Notes: generated by a model not told the origin, from the sequence alone. A stretch of 64,000 nucleotides of DNA from Pseudomonas putida NBRC 14164 (GCF_000412675.1 NC_021505.1:5884501-5948500); one strand, 5' to 3'; counted from the first letter of the stretch, positions 16,266-25,757 are shown. Numbers and translations are program-made.

Positions 16266-18545
16266 TCAGAGGGTTTTGTTGGCCCCTGGGCCGATCATCC
16301 GCGCCAACCCGAGGTTTTTAAGGGCCAGCTGCAACGAGCTGTGGATAACTTGCGGGTTGTCATGGCTCAGGGCCTCGGCCAGCAGTTCCTTGGCCTTGCT
16401 CATGTTCACCTGGCGCAGCATCCACTTCACCTTCGGCAGGTTGGTGGCGTTCATCGACAAGCTGTCGAAGCCCATGGCCATCAGCAGGATCGCCGCCGCC
16501 GGGTCACCGGCCATCTCACCGCAGATGCTCACTGGCTTGCCTTCACCATGGGCATCGCGCACCACCGTGCTCAAGGCTTGCAGCACCGCCGGGTGCAGGT
16601 AGTCGTACAGGTCGGCAACCCGCGGGTTGTTGCGGTCCACCGCCAGCAGGTACTGGGTCAGGTCGTTGGAGCCGACCGACAGGAAATCCACCTGCCGCGC
16701 CAGTTCCTTGGTCTGGTACACCGCCGCAGGTATTTCCACCATCACGCCCACCGGCGGCATCGGCACATCGGTGCCTTCGTCACGCACCTCGCCCCAGGCG
16801 CGGTGGATCAGGTGCAGCGCTTCTTCCAGCTCGTGGATGCCGGAAATCATCGGCAGCAGGATGCGCAGGTTGTTCAGGCCCTCGCTGGCCTTGAGCATGG
16901 CGCGAGTCTGCACCAGGAAGATTTCCGGGTGGTCGAGGGTGACGCGGATGCCGCGCCAGCCCAGGAAGGGGTTTTCTTCCTTGATCGGGAAGTACGAAAG
17001 CGCCTTGTCACCGCCGATGTCGAGGGTACGCATGGTGACCGGCAGCGGGTGGAAGGCCGCCAACTGCTCACGGTAGATGGCCAGCTGCTCTTTCTCGCTG
17101 GGGAAGCGCTGGTTGATCATGAACGGCACTTCGGTGCGGTACAGGCCTACCCCTTCGGCGCCGCGCTGCTGGGCACGGGCCACGTCGGCCAGCAAGCCGG
17201 TGTTGACCCACAGCGGCATGCGGTGGCCGTCGGGGGTGACGCATGGCAGTTCGCGCAGGGCGTCCAGGCCCTGGGCCAGCTGGCGCTCTTCCTCGACCAC
17301 TTCGCTGTACTGCTTGCGCAGCACTTCGCTGGGGTTGGTGAACACCTCGCCCTTGTAGCCGTCGACAATCAGTTCGATACCGTCGACCTTGGAGTACGGC
17401 AGGTCGACCAGACCCATCACCGTGGGGATGCCCATGGCGCGAGCAAGGATGGCGACGTGGGAGTTGCCCGAACCCAGTACCGAGACCAGGCCCACCAGCT
17501 TGCCTTCCGGCACTTCGCCGAGCATGGCCGGTGTCAGCTCTTCACTGACCAGAATGGTGTTGTCGGCATACACCAGCGACTGCGAGCGGGCTTCCTGCAG
17601 GTAGGCCAGCAGGCGCCGGCCAAGGTCCTTGACGTCGGAGGCGCGCTCGCGCAGGTAGTCATCGTCCATCAGCTCGAAGCGGCTGACGTGCTCGCCAACC
17701 ACCTGGCGCAGGGCGCCCTGTGCCCACTGGCCGGTCTTGATGACTTCGGTCACCTCGCCGCCCAGGGCTGCATCTTCGAGCATCATCAGGTACACATCGA
17801 ACAACGCGCGCTCTTCAGGGCGCAGCTGGGTGGCCAGCTTGGCCGACAGCTTGCGCATGTCGTCGCGCACGCCTTCAAGGGCGTTCTGGAACAGCTTGAG
17901 TTCGGCGTCGATGTCATCGACGGCCTTGTCCGGCACCACTTCCAGGTCGGCCGGCGGCAGCATCACCACCGCACGCCCCACGGCAGCGCCAGGCGAGCCT
18001 GGTACACCGACGAAGCGGGCCTCCTGGATACCCTTGCCCTGGCGGCCAAGGCCACGGATCGAGCCAGTGGCTTCGGCGTGGGCAATTACCCCGGCAAGCT
18101 GGGCGCTCATGGTGACCAGGAAGGCTTCTTCGCCCTCGTCGAACTGGCGGCGCTCCTTTTGCTGAATGACCAACACCCCGACCACGCGGCGGTGGTGAAT
18201 GATCGGTGCACCCAGGAAGGAGGCGAATTTTTCTTCACCGGTTTCGGCAAAGTAGCGGTAACGCGGGTGGTCGGCGGCGTTTTCCAGGTTCAGCGGCTCT
18301 TCCCGGGTACCGACCAGGCCAACCAGGCCTTCGTTGGGGGCCATGCTGACCTTGCCGATGGAGCGCTTGTTCAGGCCTTCGGAAGCCATCAGCACGAAGC
18401 GGTTGGTTTCCGGGTCGAGCAGGTAGACCGAGCAGACCTGGCTGCCCATGGCCTCCTTGACGCGCAAGACAATGATCCCCAACGCCGACTTGAGATCTTT
18501 GGCGGAGTTTACTTCCTGGACGATCTTGCGCAGCGTATTGAGCAT
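16266..18545 (-). CDS. ptsP: Phosphoenolpyruvate-protein phosphotransferase PtsP (EI-Ntr)
   Basis: PtsP is the first enzyme of the nitrogen phosphotransferase system. It takes phosphate from PEP and passes it to NPr and then EIIA-Ntr, linking nitrogen status to metabolism. The 759-residue protein has an N-terminal GAF domain (about 1-160) and then the enzyme I core. The phosphorylated histidine is H363 in GSGNSHVAILARAMGIPTVM, and a C-terminal PEP-binding barrel contains GGDKALSYF and CGEMAGDP. It lies 20 bases downstream of rppH, the same order as in other gamma-proteobacteria. Confidence 0.96.
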   Translation of the reverse strand: MLNTLRKIVQEVNSAKDLKSALGIIVLRVKEAMGSQVCSVYLLDPETNRFVLMASEGLNKRSIGKVSMAPNEGLVGLVGTREEPLNLENAADHPRYRYFAETGEEKFASFLGAPIIHHRRVVGVLVIQQKERRQFDEGEEAFLVTMSAQLAGVIAHAEATGSIRGLGRQGKGIQEARFVGVPGSPGAAVGRAVVMLPPADLEVVPDKAVDDIDAELKLFQNALEGVRDDMRKLSAKLATQLRPEERALFDVYLMMLEDAALGGEVTEVIKTGQWAQGALRQVVGEHVSRFELMDDDYLRERASDVKDLGRRLLAYLQEARSQSLVYADNTILVSEELTPAMLGEVPEGKLVGLVSVLGSGNSHVAILARAMGIPTVMGLVDLPYSKVDGIELIVDGYKGEVFTNPSEVLRKQYSEVVEEERQLAQGLDALRELPCVTPDGHRMPLWVNTGLLADVARAQQRGAEGVGLYRTEVPFMINQRFPSEKEQLAIYREQLAAFHPLPVTMRTLDIGGDKALSYFPIKEENPFLGWRGIRVTLDHPEIFLVQTRAMLKASEGLNNLRILLPMISGIHELEEALHLIHRAWGEVRDEGTDVPMPPVGVMVEIPAAVYQTKELARQVDFLSVGSNDLTQYLLAVDRNNPRVADLYDYLHPAVLQALSTVVRDAHGEGKPVSICGEMAGDPAAAILLMAMGFDSLSMNATNLPKVKWMLRQVNMSKAKELLAEALSHDNPQVIHSSLQLALKNLGLARMIGPGANKTL

Positions 18546-18567
18546 GGCTCGGGGTCGAACTCCGTCG

Positions 18568-19047
18568 TCAGTCGCGCGTCAGCAGACGCGGTGCTAGCTC
18601 TTTCAGGGCGCGTCGGTACACCTCGCGCTTGAATGTCACAACCTGGCCCAGCGGATACCAATAGCTCACCCAGCGCCAGCCGTCGAATTCCGGCTTGCCG
18701 GTCAGGTCCATCCGCACCCGCTGTTCATTGCTGACCAGCCGTAGCAGGAACCACTTCTGCTTCTGGCCGATGCACAGCGGCTGGCTGTGGGTACGTACCA
18801 GTCGCTGGGGTAAACGATAACGCAACCAACCGCGGGTGCAGGCAAGAATTTCCACATCATCGCGTTCAAGGCCAACTTCTTCGTTCAGCTCGCGGTACAG
18901 GGCATCTTCCGGCGTCTCGTCAGGGTTGATACCCCCCTGGGGAAACTGCCAGGCATCCTGGTTGATCCGGCGAGCCCATAGCACCTGCCCGGCATCATTC
19001 GTGAGAATGATCCCGACATTGGGGCGAAAACCATCCGGGTCGATCAC
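18568..19047 (-). CDS. rppH: RNA pyrophosphohydrolase (Nudix)
   Basis: RppH removes pyrophosphate from the 5' end of mRNAs and so starts their decay. This 159-residue protein begins at GTG 19047: [20 protein letters not shown] matches the E. coli N-terminus (MIDDDGYRPNVGIV). The upstream part of the frame is not conserved-looking. The Nudix box [20 protein letters not shown] is at about residues 38-57. It precedes ptsP in the same direction and is probably cotranscribed with it. Confidence 0.95.
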   Translation of the reverse strand: MIDPDGFRPNVGIILTNDAGQVLWARRINQDAWQFPQGGINPDETPEDALYRELNEEVGLERDDVEILACTRGWLRYRLPQRLVRTHSQPLCIGQKQKWFLLRLVSNEQRVRMDLTGKPEFDGWRWVSYWYPLGQVVTFKREVYRRALKELAPRLLTRD

Positions 19048-19187
19048 GGCAGCAACCTCGCAAACGCATGTCACCGCATTGTTCCACAAAGCTTGCGAGC
19101 GCAGCAACGCGCCCGCCAAGCTTATGTGCAGCCGGGTGAAAACTCCGTATTCTGCGGGCCTACCTGTAGCTGATGCGAGTGACCGCA

Positions 19188-19844
19188 ATGCGCCTGGCTT
19201 TATTCGACCTGGACAATACCCTCCTCGGTGGCGACAGCGACCATGCCTGGGGTGATTACCTTTGCGAGCGCGGCATTCTCGACCCGGTCGCCTACAAGCA
19301 ACGCAACGATGGCTTCTACCAGGACTACCTCAACGGCACCCTGGACCTGCAGGCCTACCTGGCCTTTTCCATGGAGATCCTGGCGGCAACGCCTGTGGCC
19401 CAGCTCGACGAATGGCACCGCGACTTCATGCGCGACTGCATCGAGCCGATCATCCTGCCCAAGGCCCTGGCCTTGCTGCAGCAGCACCGCGAGGCGGGCG
19501 ACCAGTTGGTGATCATCACCGCCACCAACCGTTTTGTGACCGCCCCGATTGCCCGGCGCCTCGGGGTTCGGGTACTGCTGGCAACCGAATGCGAGATGCA
19601 CGACGGCCGCTATACCGGCCGCAGTACCGATATACCGTGTTTCCGTGAAGGCAAGGTGACACGGCTGGAACGCTGGATGCTGGAAAACGGCTTCGACCTG
19701 GAAGACAGCTACTTCTATAGCGACTCGATGAACGACCTGCCGCTGCTGCAACGGGTGACGCATGCGGTGGCGGTGGACCCGGACCCGAACCTGCGGGCCG
19801 AGGCCGAGAAGCGCGGGTGGCCGGTGGTTTCACTCAGGGATTGA
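19188..19844 (+). CDS. HAD-superfamily phosphatase (SerB-like, IB subfamily)
   Basis: This 218-residue hydrolase has motif I DLDNT at residues 7-11, with D7 as nucleophile and D9 as acid/base. Motif II is IITATN, and motif IV is [12 protein letters not shown] helical cap between motifs I and II fits the HAD-IB group that includes phosphoserine phosphatase and histidinol-phosphate phosphatase. ATG 19188 gives the family-typical start [14 protein letters not shown] 19173 is less likely. The substrate is unknown. It is divergent from rppH. Confidence 0.85.
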   Translation: MRLALFDLDNTLLGGDSDHAWGDYLCERGILDPVAYKQRNDGFYQDYLNGTLDLQAYLAFSMEILAATPVAQLDEWHRDFMRDCIEPIILPKALALLQQHREAGDQLVIITATNRFVTAPIARRLGVRVLLATECEMHDGRYTGRSTDIPCFREGKVTRLERWMLENGFDLEDSYFYSDSMNDLPLLQRVTHAVAVDPDPNLRAEAEKRGWPVVSLRD

Positions 19845-19857
19845 GGGTTTCCCGCGC

Positions 19858-19951
19858 CGGCCTCTTCGCGGGCACGCCCGCTCCCACAGGAATCACCACA
19901 GGCCTTGAGGGCTGCGCTGTACCTGTGGGAGCGGGCGCGCCCGCGAAGAGG
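19858..19951. repeat. Inverted REP pair, class CGCGGGCNNGCCCGC
   Basis: The left arm near 19858-19890 carries CGCGGGCACGCCCGCTCCCA. The right arm near 19922-19951 carries TGTGGGAGCGGGCGCGCCCG. It lies between the convergent HAD and DUF2269 genes. Confidence 0.85.
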
Positions 19952-19955
19952 ACTG

Positions 19956-20381
19956 TCAGACTGGCTTGGCGCCCATCAGCCCGGCAATGGACAGGAAGCA
20001 GACCCCGCTGAACACCGCCAGCGCCAGGGTAAACCGCAGCCCCACCACTTCGGCCTTGCGCAGCCGGTTCAGCCGTACCAGCAGCCACCACACGGCAAAG
20101 GCGCCGAAGGTATAGATGACGCTGGACGCCAGCACCCAGGCCTGCCCCAGTGGCCAGCCCACCAGGTGCACCAGCCACCAGCCGGTGAACGGCATGCTTA
20201 CCAGGCACAGGCCCATCACCAGCCAGATGAATACCAGCGGCCGTCGCAACAGCTTGGCGTATGCTTCGGCATCGCCTTGGCGGCGAGCGCGCACCGTCCA
20301 CACCGCCAGGCCCAGGGCGCCCAGAAACAGCAGTGCGGTGGCGATGATGTGCAGGGTCTTGAGGGTGGTCAGGTGTTCCAT
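19956..20381 (-). CDS. DUF2269 family small integral membrane protein
   Basis: This 141-residue protein has four clear hydrophobic helices: about residues 8-27, 46-66, 74-98 and 115-137. It resembles the DUF2269 family of predicted membrane proteins with conserved histidines (LKTLHIIATALLF). ATG 20381 (MEHLTTLKTLH) is the credible start; the earlier part of the frame runs through a REP element. Function unknown, possibly haem or redox-related because of the intramembrane histidines. Confidence 0.7.
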   Translation of the reverse strand: MEHLTTLKTLHIIATALLFLGALGLAVWTVRARRQGDAEAYAKLLRRPLVFIWLVMGLCLVSMPFTGWWLVHLVGWPLGQAWVLASSVIYTFGAFAVWWLLVRLNRLRKAEVVGLRFTLALAVFSGVCFLSIAGLMGAKPV

Positions 20382-20416
20382 GTCTCGGTTGTCCTTGAAT
20401 AGGCCATTATTGCGGT

Positions 20417-20512
20417 GGCTTCTTCGCGGGCTCGCCCGCTCCCCCAGAGTTATCACAGGCCTTGAGGCCTGCGCAGCACTTGTGGGAGCTGGCTTGCCGG
20501 CGATAGGGCCAT
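20417..20512. repeat. Chimeric REP pair
   Basis: The left arm (20417-20446) is the CGCGGGCTCGCCCGCTCC class. The right arm (20479-20512) is the GTGGGAGCTGGCTTGCCGGC class ending GATAGGGCC. As at 12572-12656, two different REP classes face each other. Confidence 0.8.
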
Positions 20513-20530
20513 CAGCCCTAGCTTAGCCGC

Positions 20531-22045
20531 TCAGCCCAGGAACAGCTTGTACGCCGGGTTTTCGGTTTCGTCCCAGTAGGGGTAGCCGATCTTGGCCAAC
20601 GCGGCTGGCACCAGGTGGCGCTCGTCCTCCGGCACCTGCAAGCCCGCCACCACGCGCCCGTCAGCCGCGCCATGGTTGCGGTAATGGAACATCGAGATGT
20701 TCCAGCGCCCGCCCAGCTTATTGAGGAAGTTGAACAACGCCCCTGGCCGCTCGGGGAATTCGAAGCGCAACACCATTTCATCGCTGGCACCGGCCGAATG
20801 GCCGCCAACCATGTGACGAATGTGCAGTTTGGCCAGCTCGTTGTCGGTCAGGTCGGTAACCGGGAAGCCCTGCTCGGTCAGATGCTGCACCAGCGCCGCA
20901 CGTGGGTCGTTTTCCGGGTGGGTCTGCACGCCAACGAAGATGTGCGCCTCGTCGGAGGTGTGCTTGCGGTAGTTGAATTCGGTGATCTGCCGCTTGCCGA
21001 TAGCCTCGCAGAAGGCCTTGAAGCTGCCTGGGCGTTCCGGGATGGTCACGGCGATGATCGCTTCGCGCTTCTCACCCAGCTCGGCACGCTCGGCCACATG
21101 ACGCAGGCGGTCGAAGTTGACGTTGGCGCCGGAGTCGATCGCCACCAGGGTTTGCCCGGTCACGCCGTACAGCTCGACGTACTTCTTGATGCCCGCAACG
21201 CCCAAGGCGCCGGCAGGTTCGGTGATCGAGCGGGTATCGTCATAGATATCCTTGATAGCTGCACAGATCTCGTCGGTACTGACCGTCACCACTTCATCCA
21301 CATGGTGGCGGCAGATATCGAAGGTGTGCTGGCCGATCTGCGCCACCGCCACGCCGTCGGCAAACAACCCGACCTGTGGCAGCACCACGCGCTCACCGGC
21401 TGCCATGGCCGCCTGCAGGCAGTTGGAGTCGTCGGGCTCGACACCAATCACCTTGATTTCCGGGCGCAGGTACTTCACATAGGCGGCAATGCCGGCGATC
21501 AGGCCACCACCGCCCACGGGCACGAAGATCGCGTCGAGCTGGCCAGGGTGCTGGCGCAGGATTTCCATGGCCACGGTACCCTGCCCGGCAATGGTGTGCG
21601 GGTCGTCATAAGGGTGGACATAGACAAAGCCCTTCTCGTCGACCAGTTTCAGCGAATAAGCCAGCGCTTCTGGGAACGAGTCGCCATGCAGCACTACCTT
21701 GCCACCGCGCGAGCGCACGCCTTCGATCTTGATCTCCGGGGTGGTCTTGGGCATCACGATAGTGGCCTTGATGCCCATCTCGCGCGCAGCCAGGGCCAGG
21801 CCCTGGGCGTGGTTGCCAGCCGAGGCGGTGACCACGCCACGGGCCAGCTCTTCCGGGGTCAGCTGGGCCAGTTTGTTGTACGCCCCTCGAATCTTGAACG
21901 AGAACACCGGTTGCAGGTCTTCACGCTTGAGCAAAATCTGGTTGCCCAGGCGCTTGCTCAGCTGCCCGGCGCTCTGCAGCGGGGTTTCGACGGCAACGTC
22001 ATAGACGCGCGAGGTGAGGATCTTCTTGACGTACTGTTCGAGCAT
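20531..22045 (-). CDS. ilvA: Threonine ammonia-lyase, biosynthetic
   Basis: This enzyme deaminates threonine to 2-oxobutanoate, the first step of isoleucine synthesis. The 504-residue protein has an N-terminal PLP domain with the Schiff-base lysine K51 in FSFKIRGAYNK and the glycine-rich phosphate-binding loop VGGGGLIAG. Two C-terminal ACT-like regulatory domains (about 330-415 and 425-504) mark the isoleucine-inhibited long form. It is divergent from rpiA. No attenuator-type leader peptide was noticed upstream. Confidence 0.95.
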   Translation of the reverse strand: MLEQYVKKILTSRVYDVAVETPLQSAGQLSKRLGNQILLKREDLQPVFSFKIRGAYNKLAQLTPEELARGVVTASAGNHAQGLALAAREMGIKATIVMPKTTPEIKIEGVRSRGGKVVLHGDSFPEALAYSLKLVDEKGFVYVHPYDDPHTIAGQGTVAMEILRQHPGQLDAIFVPVGGGGLIAGIAAYVKYLRPEIKVIGVEPDDSNCLQAAMAAGERVVLPQVGLFADGVAVAQIGQHTFDICRHHVDEVVTVSTDEICAAIKDIYDDTRSITEPAGALGVAGIKKYVELYGVTGQTLVAIDSGANVNFDRLRHVAERAELGEKREAIIAVTIPERPGSFKAFCEAIGKRQITEFNYRKHTSDEAHIFVGVQTHPENDPRAALVQHLTEQGFPVTDLTDNELAKLHIRHMVGGHSAGASDEMVLRFEFPERPGALFNFLNKLGGRWNISMFHYRNHGAADGRVVAGLQVPEDERHLVPAALAKIGYPYWDETENPAYKLFLG

Positions 22046-22133
22046 CGGGAAAGCATCACTGGGCCGCGGGACGAGGGCTGCGAGTCTACCCCAGCGCTAC
22101 GTCGGGCGACCACAGCAAAGCCGCCCAAGCCGT

Positions 22134-22139
22134 TATACT
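22134..22139 (+). promoter_or_regulatory. Candidate -10 box for rpiA
   Basis: TATACT stands 42 bases before the rpiA start in the ilvA/rpiA divergent gap. The corresponding -35 region is poor, so this is a tentative call. Confidence 0.35.
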
Positions 22140-22180
22140 AGGCAACTTTGAAAACCGCCCTGCCCCTTTTCGGAGCCCGC

Positions 22181-22855
22181 ATGACCCAGGACCAACTCAA
22201 ACAGGCCGTCGCCCAGGCCGCTGTCGACTTCATTCTGCCCAAGCTGGATGAAAAGAGCGTCGTCGGCGTCGGTACCGGTTCGACTGCCAACTTCTTCATC
22301 GACGCCCTGGCTCAGCACAAGACTGCCTTCGACGGCGCAGTCGCCAGCTCCGAAGCCACCGCCCAGCGTCTGAAGGGCCATGGCATCCCGGTCTACGAGC
22401 TGAACAGTGTCAGCGAGCTGGAATTCTACGTGGACGGCGCCGACGAGAGCGACGCGCACCTGAACCTGATCAAGGGCGGCGGTGCGGCCCTGACCCGCGA
22501 GAAGATCGTCGCTGCTGTGGCCAAGACCTTCATCTGCATCGCCGACGGCAGCAAACTGGTGCCGGTACTGGGCGCTTTCCCGCTGCCGGTCGAAGTGATC
22601 CCGATGGCGCGCAGCCATGTGGCCCGTCAGCTGGTCAAGCTGGGCGGCGATCCGGTGTATCGCGAAGGCGTGGTCACCGACAACGGCAATGTAATCCTCG
22701 ATGTGCACAACCTGCAGATCACCAACCCGGTGGAACTGGAAGCGCAGATCAACGCCATCGTCGGCGTGGTGACCAACGGCCTGTTCGCGGCGCGGCCGGC
22801 GGACTTGCTGTTGCTGGGTACCGCTGAGGGCGTCAAAAGCCTGAAGGCGGAGTAA
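22181..22855 (+). CDS. rpiA: Ribose-5-phosphate isomerase A
   Basis: RpiA interconverts ribose 5-phosphate and ribulose 5-phosphate in the pentose phosphate pathway. The 224-residue protein contains [14 protein letters not shown], which binds the phosphate, and [20 protein letters not shown] with the catalytic Asp and Lys, followed by EKIVA. The frame is open from 22148, but ATG 22181 with GGAG 6-7 bases upstream gives the standard start [14 protein letters not shown]. Confidence 0.96.
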   Translation: MTQDQLKQAVAQAAVDFILPKLDEKSVVGVGTGSTANFFIDALAQHKTAFDGAVASSEATAQRLKGHGIPVYELNSVSELEFYVDGADESDAHLNLIKGGGAALTREKIVAAVAKTFICIADGSKLVPVLGAFPLPVEVIPMARSHVARQLVKLGGDPVYREGVVTDNGNVILDVHNLQITNPVELEAQINAIVGVVTNGLFAARPADLLLLGTAEGVKSLKAE

Positions 22856-22863
22856 TCTTCGGC

Positions 22864-22966
22864 GAGGGCTTTGCCCTCGATTCGCAGCACAAGGCTGCTC
22901 CTACAGGGGGTACGCGATTTCCTGTAGGAGCAGCCTTGTGCTGCGAATGGGCTGCAAAGCAGCCCC
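22864..22966. repeat. REP pair with perfect 27-bp arms and two side hairpins
   Basis: Bases 22881-22907 and 22921-22947 are exact reverse complements of the CGCAGCACAAGGCTGCTCCT class. They are flanked by two small hairpins, GAGGGC-TTT-GCCCTC at 22864-22878 and GGGCTGC-AAA-GCAGCCC at 22950-22966. It lies between convergent rpiA and the SdiA-regulated-like gene. Confidence 0.85.
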
Positions 22967-22972
22967 ACCTGC

Positions 22973-23875
22973 TCACTCCGCCGCCTGCTTGAACACATAG
23001 AACAGGTTAGGCTCACTGACCAGATAGATGGTCCCCGCCTCGTCCATCGCAATCCCCTCCGCCTGCGGCACCGTCGCCTGCAACCCCTGAAAGCCTTTGC
23101 GCAACGACAAGGTGCTCAGCGGCCGACCTTCAACATCCAGCTCCAGCACCAGGCGCGACTCGTCCGACAGCGCCAGCAAGTGCCCACTGCGCTCATCGAA
23201 CTGCAAGCTCGACAGGTCCCGCACAAAAAGCCGTGAATCACGCTTGCGGTCCTGCACCACATGCACGGCGTAGGGCTTTTCCGGGTTGTCATGCGGGAAG
23301 CCATGCACCTCGTAGATCAGCATCGGGTCGCGTTCCTTTGCCACAAACAGGCGCTTGCCCGCCGAATCGTAGGCCAGGCCCTCGAAGCCCTTGTTGCCGT
23401 TCAGGCCAATGCCCAGGCTGAGCTGTTCGGCATCACCGGCATCGAGGAACATCGTGTCGTCTTCCAGCCGTACACGAATCAGCCGTTGTTGACGCTCGTC
23501 GGTGATCACGTAGCTGTTGGGCCCTACATACTCCACCGCTTCCGGGTCGCCGAAGCCAGTCAGCGGTATGCGGCGCAGGATGCGGCCGTCCAGCGACAAC
23601 TCGATCAGTTCCGAGCGGGCGTTGGTGACGGTGAACAGGGTCTTGCGGTCAGGGTCGTAGGTCAGCGCGGAGATATCGTCATCCAGCCCCTCGACCGGCT
23701 GCGCCTCCACCACCACCCGGTAGCGGTCCAGGCCGATGCTCTGCCCGGCGGGCTGCCACCAGGTCTTCAGGTTGAACCAGCCACGCTCGAACAGGCGAAA
23801 CTCCTGCCCGGCCCAGCCGAGCAGGAGCAGACCGATAACGGCCAGGGCAAGAAACAGGCGAACAAGAAGACGCAT
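22973..23875 (-). CDS. SdiA-regulated (YjiK-like) domain protein, copy 1
   Basis: This 300-residue protein has an N-terminal membrane anchor or signal (about residues 5-23). A single SdiA-regulated/YjiK beta-propeller-type domain follows, with repeated short strands such as DISALTYDPDRKTLFTVTN, DPEAVEYVGPNSYVITDERQ and GFEGLAYDSAGKRLFVAKE. It is presumably periplasmic. Function is not established for the family. It is followed on the same strand by a diverged paralogue (23965-24885), of which it is the downstream gene. Confidence 0.75.
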   Translation of the reverse strand: MRLLVRLFLALAVIGLLLLGWAGQEFRLFERGWFNLKTWWQPAGQSIGLDRYRVVVEAQPVEGLDDDISALTYDPDRKTLFTVTNARSELIELSLDGRILRRIPLTGFGDPEAVEYVGPNSYVITDERQQRLIRVRLEDDTMFLDAGDAEQLSLGIGLNGNKGFEGLAYDSAGKRLFVAKERDPMLIYEVHGFPHDNPEKPYAVHVVQDRKRDSRLFVRDLSSLQFDERSGHLLALSDESRLVLELDVEGRPLSTLSLRKGFQGLQATVPQAEGIAMDEAGTIYLVSEPNLFYVFKQAAE

Positions 23876-23964
23876 GGGGCAGACTCGACGTGGGGGTGGC
23901 GAATCTAACCATGTACAACTGAAATAAAGCTTAATGCCAGCATCAGAAACTTCGGATGTTGGGG

Positions 23965-24885
23965 TCAGTTCTTTCTGAAGCGATAAAACAGGGCCGGCTC
24001 GCTGACCATGTACAGGTTGCCCTTGTCGTCCATGGCTACACCTTCAGCGCGCGGAATGGTGTCTTCAAGCCCGTTGAAGCCGCCCAGCAAGGTCATGAAG
24101 CTGACTTGCTGGCCTTGCTCGTCCAGCTCCAGCAGCATGTTGGAGTCGGCCGAGAGCACCAGCAGGTGGCCGGTACGCGGGTCGACACCCAGTGCAGACA
24201 GGTTGCGCAGGTCGAGCTCTTCGCTAGGCAACGGCTGCTTCTGGCCCTTGAGCGGGCCGCGGCCATCGGTGTTCCAGGTGTACAGCCTGGGCGGGCGCTC
24301 CTCGCCGATGATCAGCCGCTGACGCAACGGGTCCCAGGCAATGGCCTCGAAGCCTTTGTTGCTTTTGACCGACGGGCCCAGGTCGTGGCTCTGGAAGTCG
24401 TCGTGGTTCAGCATCGTCGTCTGCGCATCCACCTTGACCACGGTCAGGTCATGCAGGCGCTCGTCGGTGATGGCCAGGTAGCCATCCTCCAGCACGGCGA
24501 CGCCTTCCGGGTTGTTCCAGCCGTTGAGCGGGATCTTGCGCAGTACATCGCCCTCCAGGCTCAGCTCGACCAGTATCGGGTTCTTGCCCATGACCGCGAA
24601 CAGAGTGCGGGTATGCGGGTTGAAGGCCAGGTCCGAGGCTTCGTCATCGTCCATACCCGGTAGCGGCTTGGCATCGATATCAACCTGATAGTCCGGCAGC
24701 CACACGCTTTCGCTGCGCTCGGCGGTGCTTTCGAGGCTTTCCTTCAGCCACAGCGCGCCGCGGTCATCCCAGTGCATGGCAACTGCGACGCCATAACCGA
24801 TCACCGCCGCCACGGCCAGGCCGAACGGCCAGCGCAGGTAGAAGCGACGCTTGGGAGTTGCAGGGGCGCTGGAGGGTGATGGCAT
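23965..24885 (-). CDS. SdiA-regulated (YjiK-like) domain protein, copy 2
   Basis: This 306-residue paralogue of its neighbour shares motifs such as DDEASDLAFNPHTRTLFAVM, NPEGVAVLEDGYLAITDERL and GFEAIAWDPLRQRLIIGEE. A basic N-terminus (PKRRFYLRWPF) is followed by one membrane segment, so it is probably anchored with the domain in the periplasm. ATG 24885 is chosen because AGGA lies about 8 bases upstream; longer starts at 24921 and 24987 run into a REP element. The 89-base gap to copy 1 allows one operon. Confidence 0.75.
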   Translation of the reverse strand: MPSPSSAPATPKRRFYLRWPFGLAVAAVIGYGVAVAMHWDDRGALWLKESLESTAERSESVWLPDYQVDIDAKPLPGMDDDEASDLAFNPHTRTLFAVMGKNPILVELSLEGDVLRKIPLNGWNNPEGVAVLEDGYLAITDERLHDLTVVKVDAQTTMLNHDDFQSHDLGPSVKSNKGFEAIAWDPLRQRLIIGEERPPRLYTWNTDGRGPLKGQKQPLPSEELDLRNLSALGVDPRTGHLLVLSADSNMLLELDEQGQQVSFMTLLGGFNGLEDTIPRAEGVAMDDKGNLYMVSEPALFYRFRKN

Positions 24886-24961
24886 GCGGGTGTCCTGGGG
24901 AATGGGCGTAGGTCCGCGCATTATCCGGATAGGGTGTGAAAAAAGGGTAAACAGGTCCGGC

Positions 24962-25050
24962 GTCTTCGCGGGTAACCCCGCTCCCACAGGTTCAGCACAG
25001 TATTCAAGGCCTGTGCAGTACCTGTGGGAGCGGGCGAGCCTGCGAAGAGG
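24962..25050. repeat. Inverted REP pair
   Basis: The left arm has TTCGCGGGTAACCCCGCTCC and the right arm TGTGGGAGCGGGCGAGCCTG. The arms carry compensating and non-compensating changes, so this is an older, diverged pair. It lies between two leftward genes. Confidence 0.8.
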
Positions 25051-25066
25051 GCGACGCGGTTTCGAG

Positions 25067-25732
25067 TTAAAGCACCCGGCTTTCGAAGCGGCTCACGCCC
25101 GGCAGCTCCAGCACCAGTTCGTCACCGACATTGAACGGCCCCACACCTGCCGGGGTGCCGGTGAGGATCACATCCCCCGCCTGCAGCGAGAACTGCGCCG
25201 CCATGTACTGGATCATCGGCACGATCGGGTTCAGCATCATCGCGCTGTTGCCGTCCTGGCGCACTTCGCCGTTGACGGTGAGGCGCACCGGGATGTCGGT
25301 CACGTCCTCGAAGCTGGCAGCGGAGACGAACGGCGGCAGCACGCAAGCGCCATCAAAACACTTGGCCAGTTCCCACGGCAGGCCCTTCTCTTTCAGCTTG
25401 GCCTGCACGTCGCGTAGGGTCAGGTCCAGCGCCGGGGCATAACCGGAAATGGCGTCCAGCACCTCTTCCTCGCTCGGATGGGTCGACAGCGGCTTGCCCA
25501 GCAGCACGGCAATTTCGGCCTCGTAGTGCACCGCACCACGCTCGGCCGGGATCTTGAAGCCGCCCTCGGCAGGCACCACGCAGCTGCCCGGCTTGATGAA
25601 CAGCAGCGGCTCGGTGGGGATCGGGTTGTCCAGTTCCTTGGCATGCTCGGCATAGTTACGGCCAATACACACCACCTTGCCCAGCGGGAAGTGAATGCGC
25701 GTGCCGTCTACGTACTGGTGCTGGTAACTCAT
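25067..25732 (-). CDS. Fumarylacetoacetate hydrolase family protein
   Basis: This 221-residue single-domain FAH-family enzyme has the metal-binding acid cluster in HYEAEIAVLLGK. GRNYAEHAKEL and the C-terminal GDVILTGTPAGVGP are also typical. Members act as oxaloacetate decarboxylases, acylpyruvate hydrolases or 2-oxo-hept-3-ene-1,7-dioate hydratases, and the sequence alone does not decide between them. It lies directly downstream of the D-2-hydroxyglutarate dehydrogenase gene (25 bases), so a role in housekeeping of oxo-acids is plausible. Confidence 0.85.
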   Translation of the reverse strand: MSYQHQYVDGTRIHFPLGKVVCIGRNYAEHAKELDNPIPTEPLLFIKPGSCVVPAEGGFKIPAERGAVHYEAEIAVLLGKPLSTHPSEEEVLDAISGYAPALDLTLRDVQAKLKEKGLPWELAKCFDGACVLPPFVSAASFEDVTDIPVRLTVNGEVRQDGNSAMMLNPIVPMIQYMAAQFSLQAGDVILTGTPAGVGPFNVGDELVLELPGVSRFESRVL

Positions 25733-25757
25733 GGCCGACTCCTCTGGATGCTGCTTT

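Noticed and set aside
16260-18632. 790-codon plus-strand frame opposite ptsP
   Set aside because: High-GC shadow of the ptsP gene; its translation is rich in His/Gln/Ala/Arg with no domain, while ptsP matches its family end to end.
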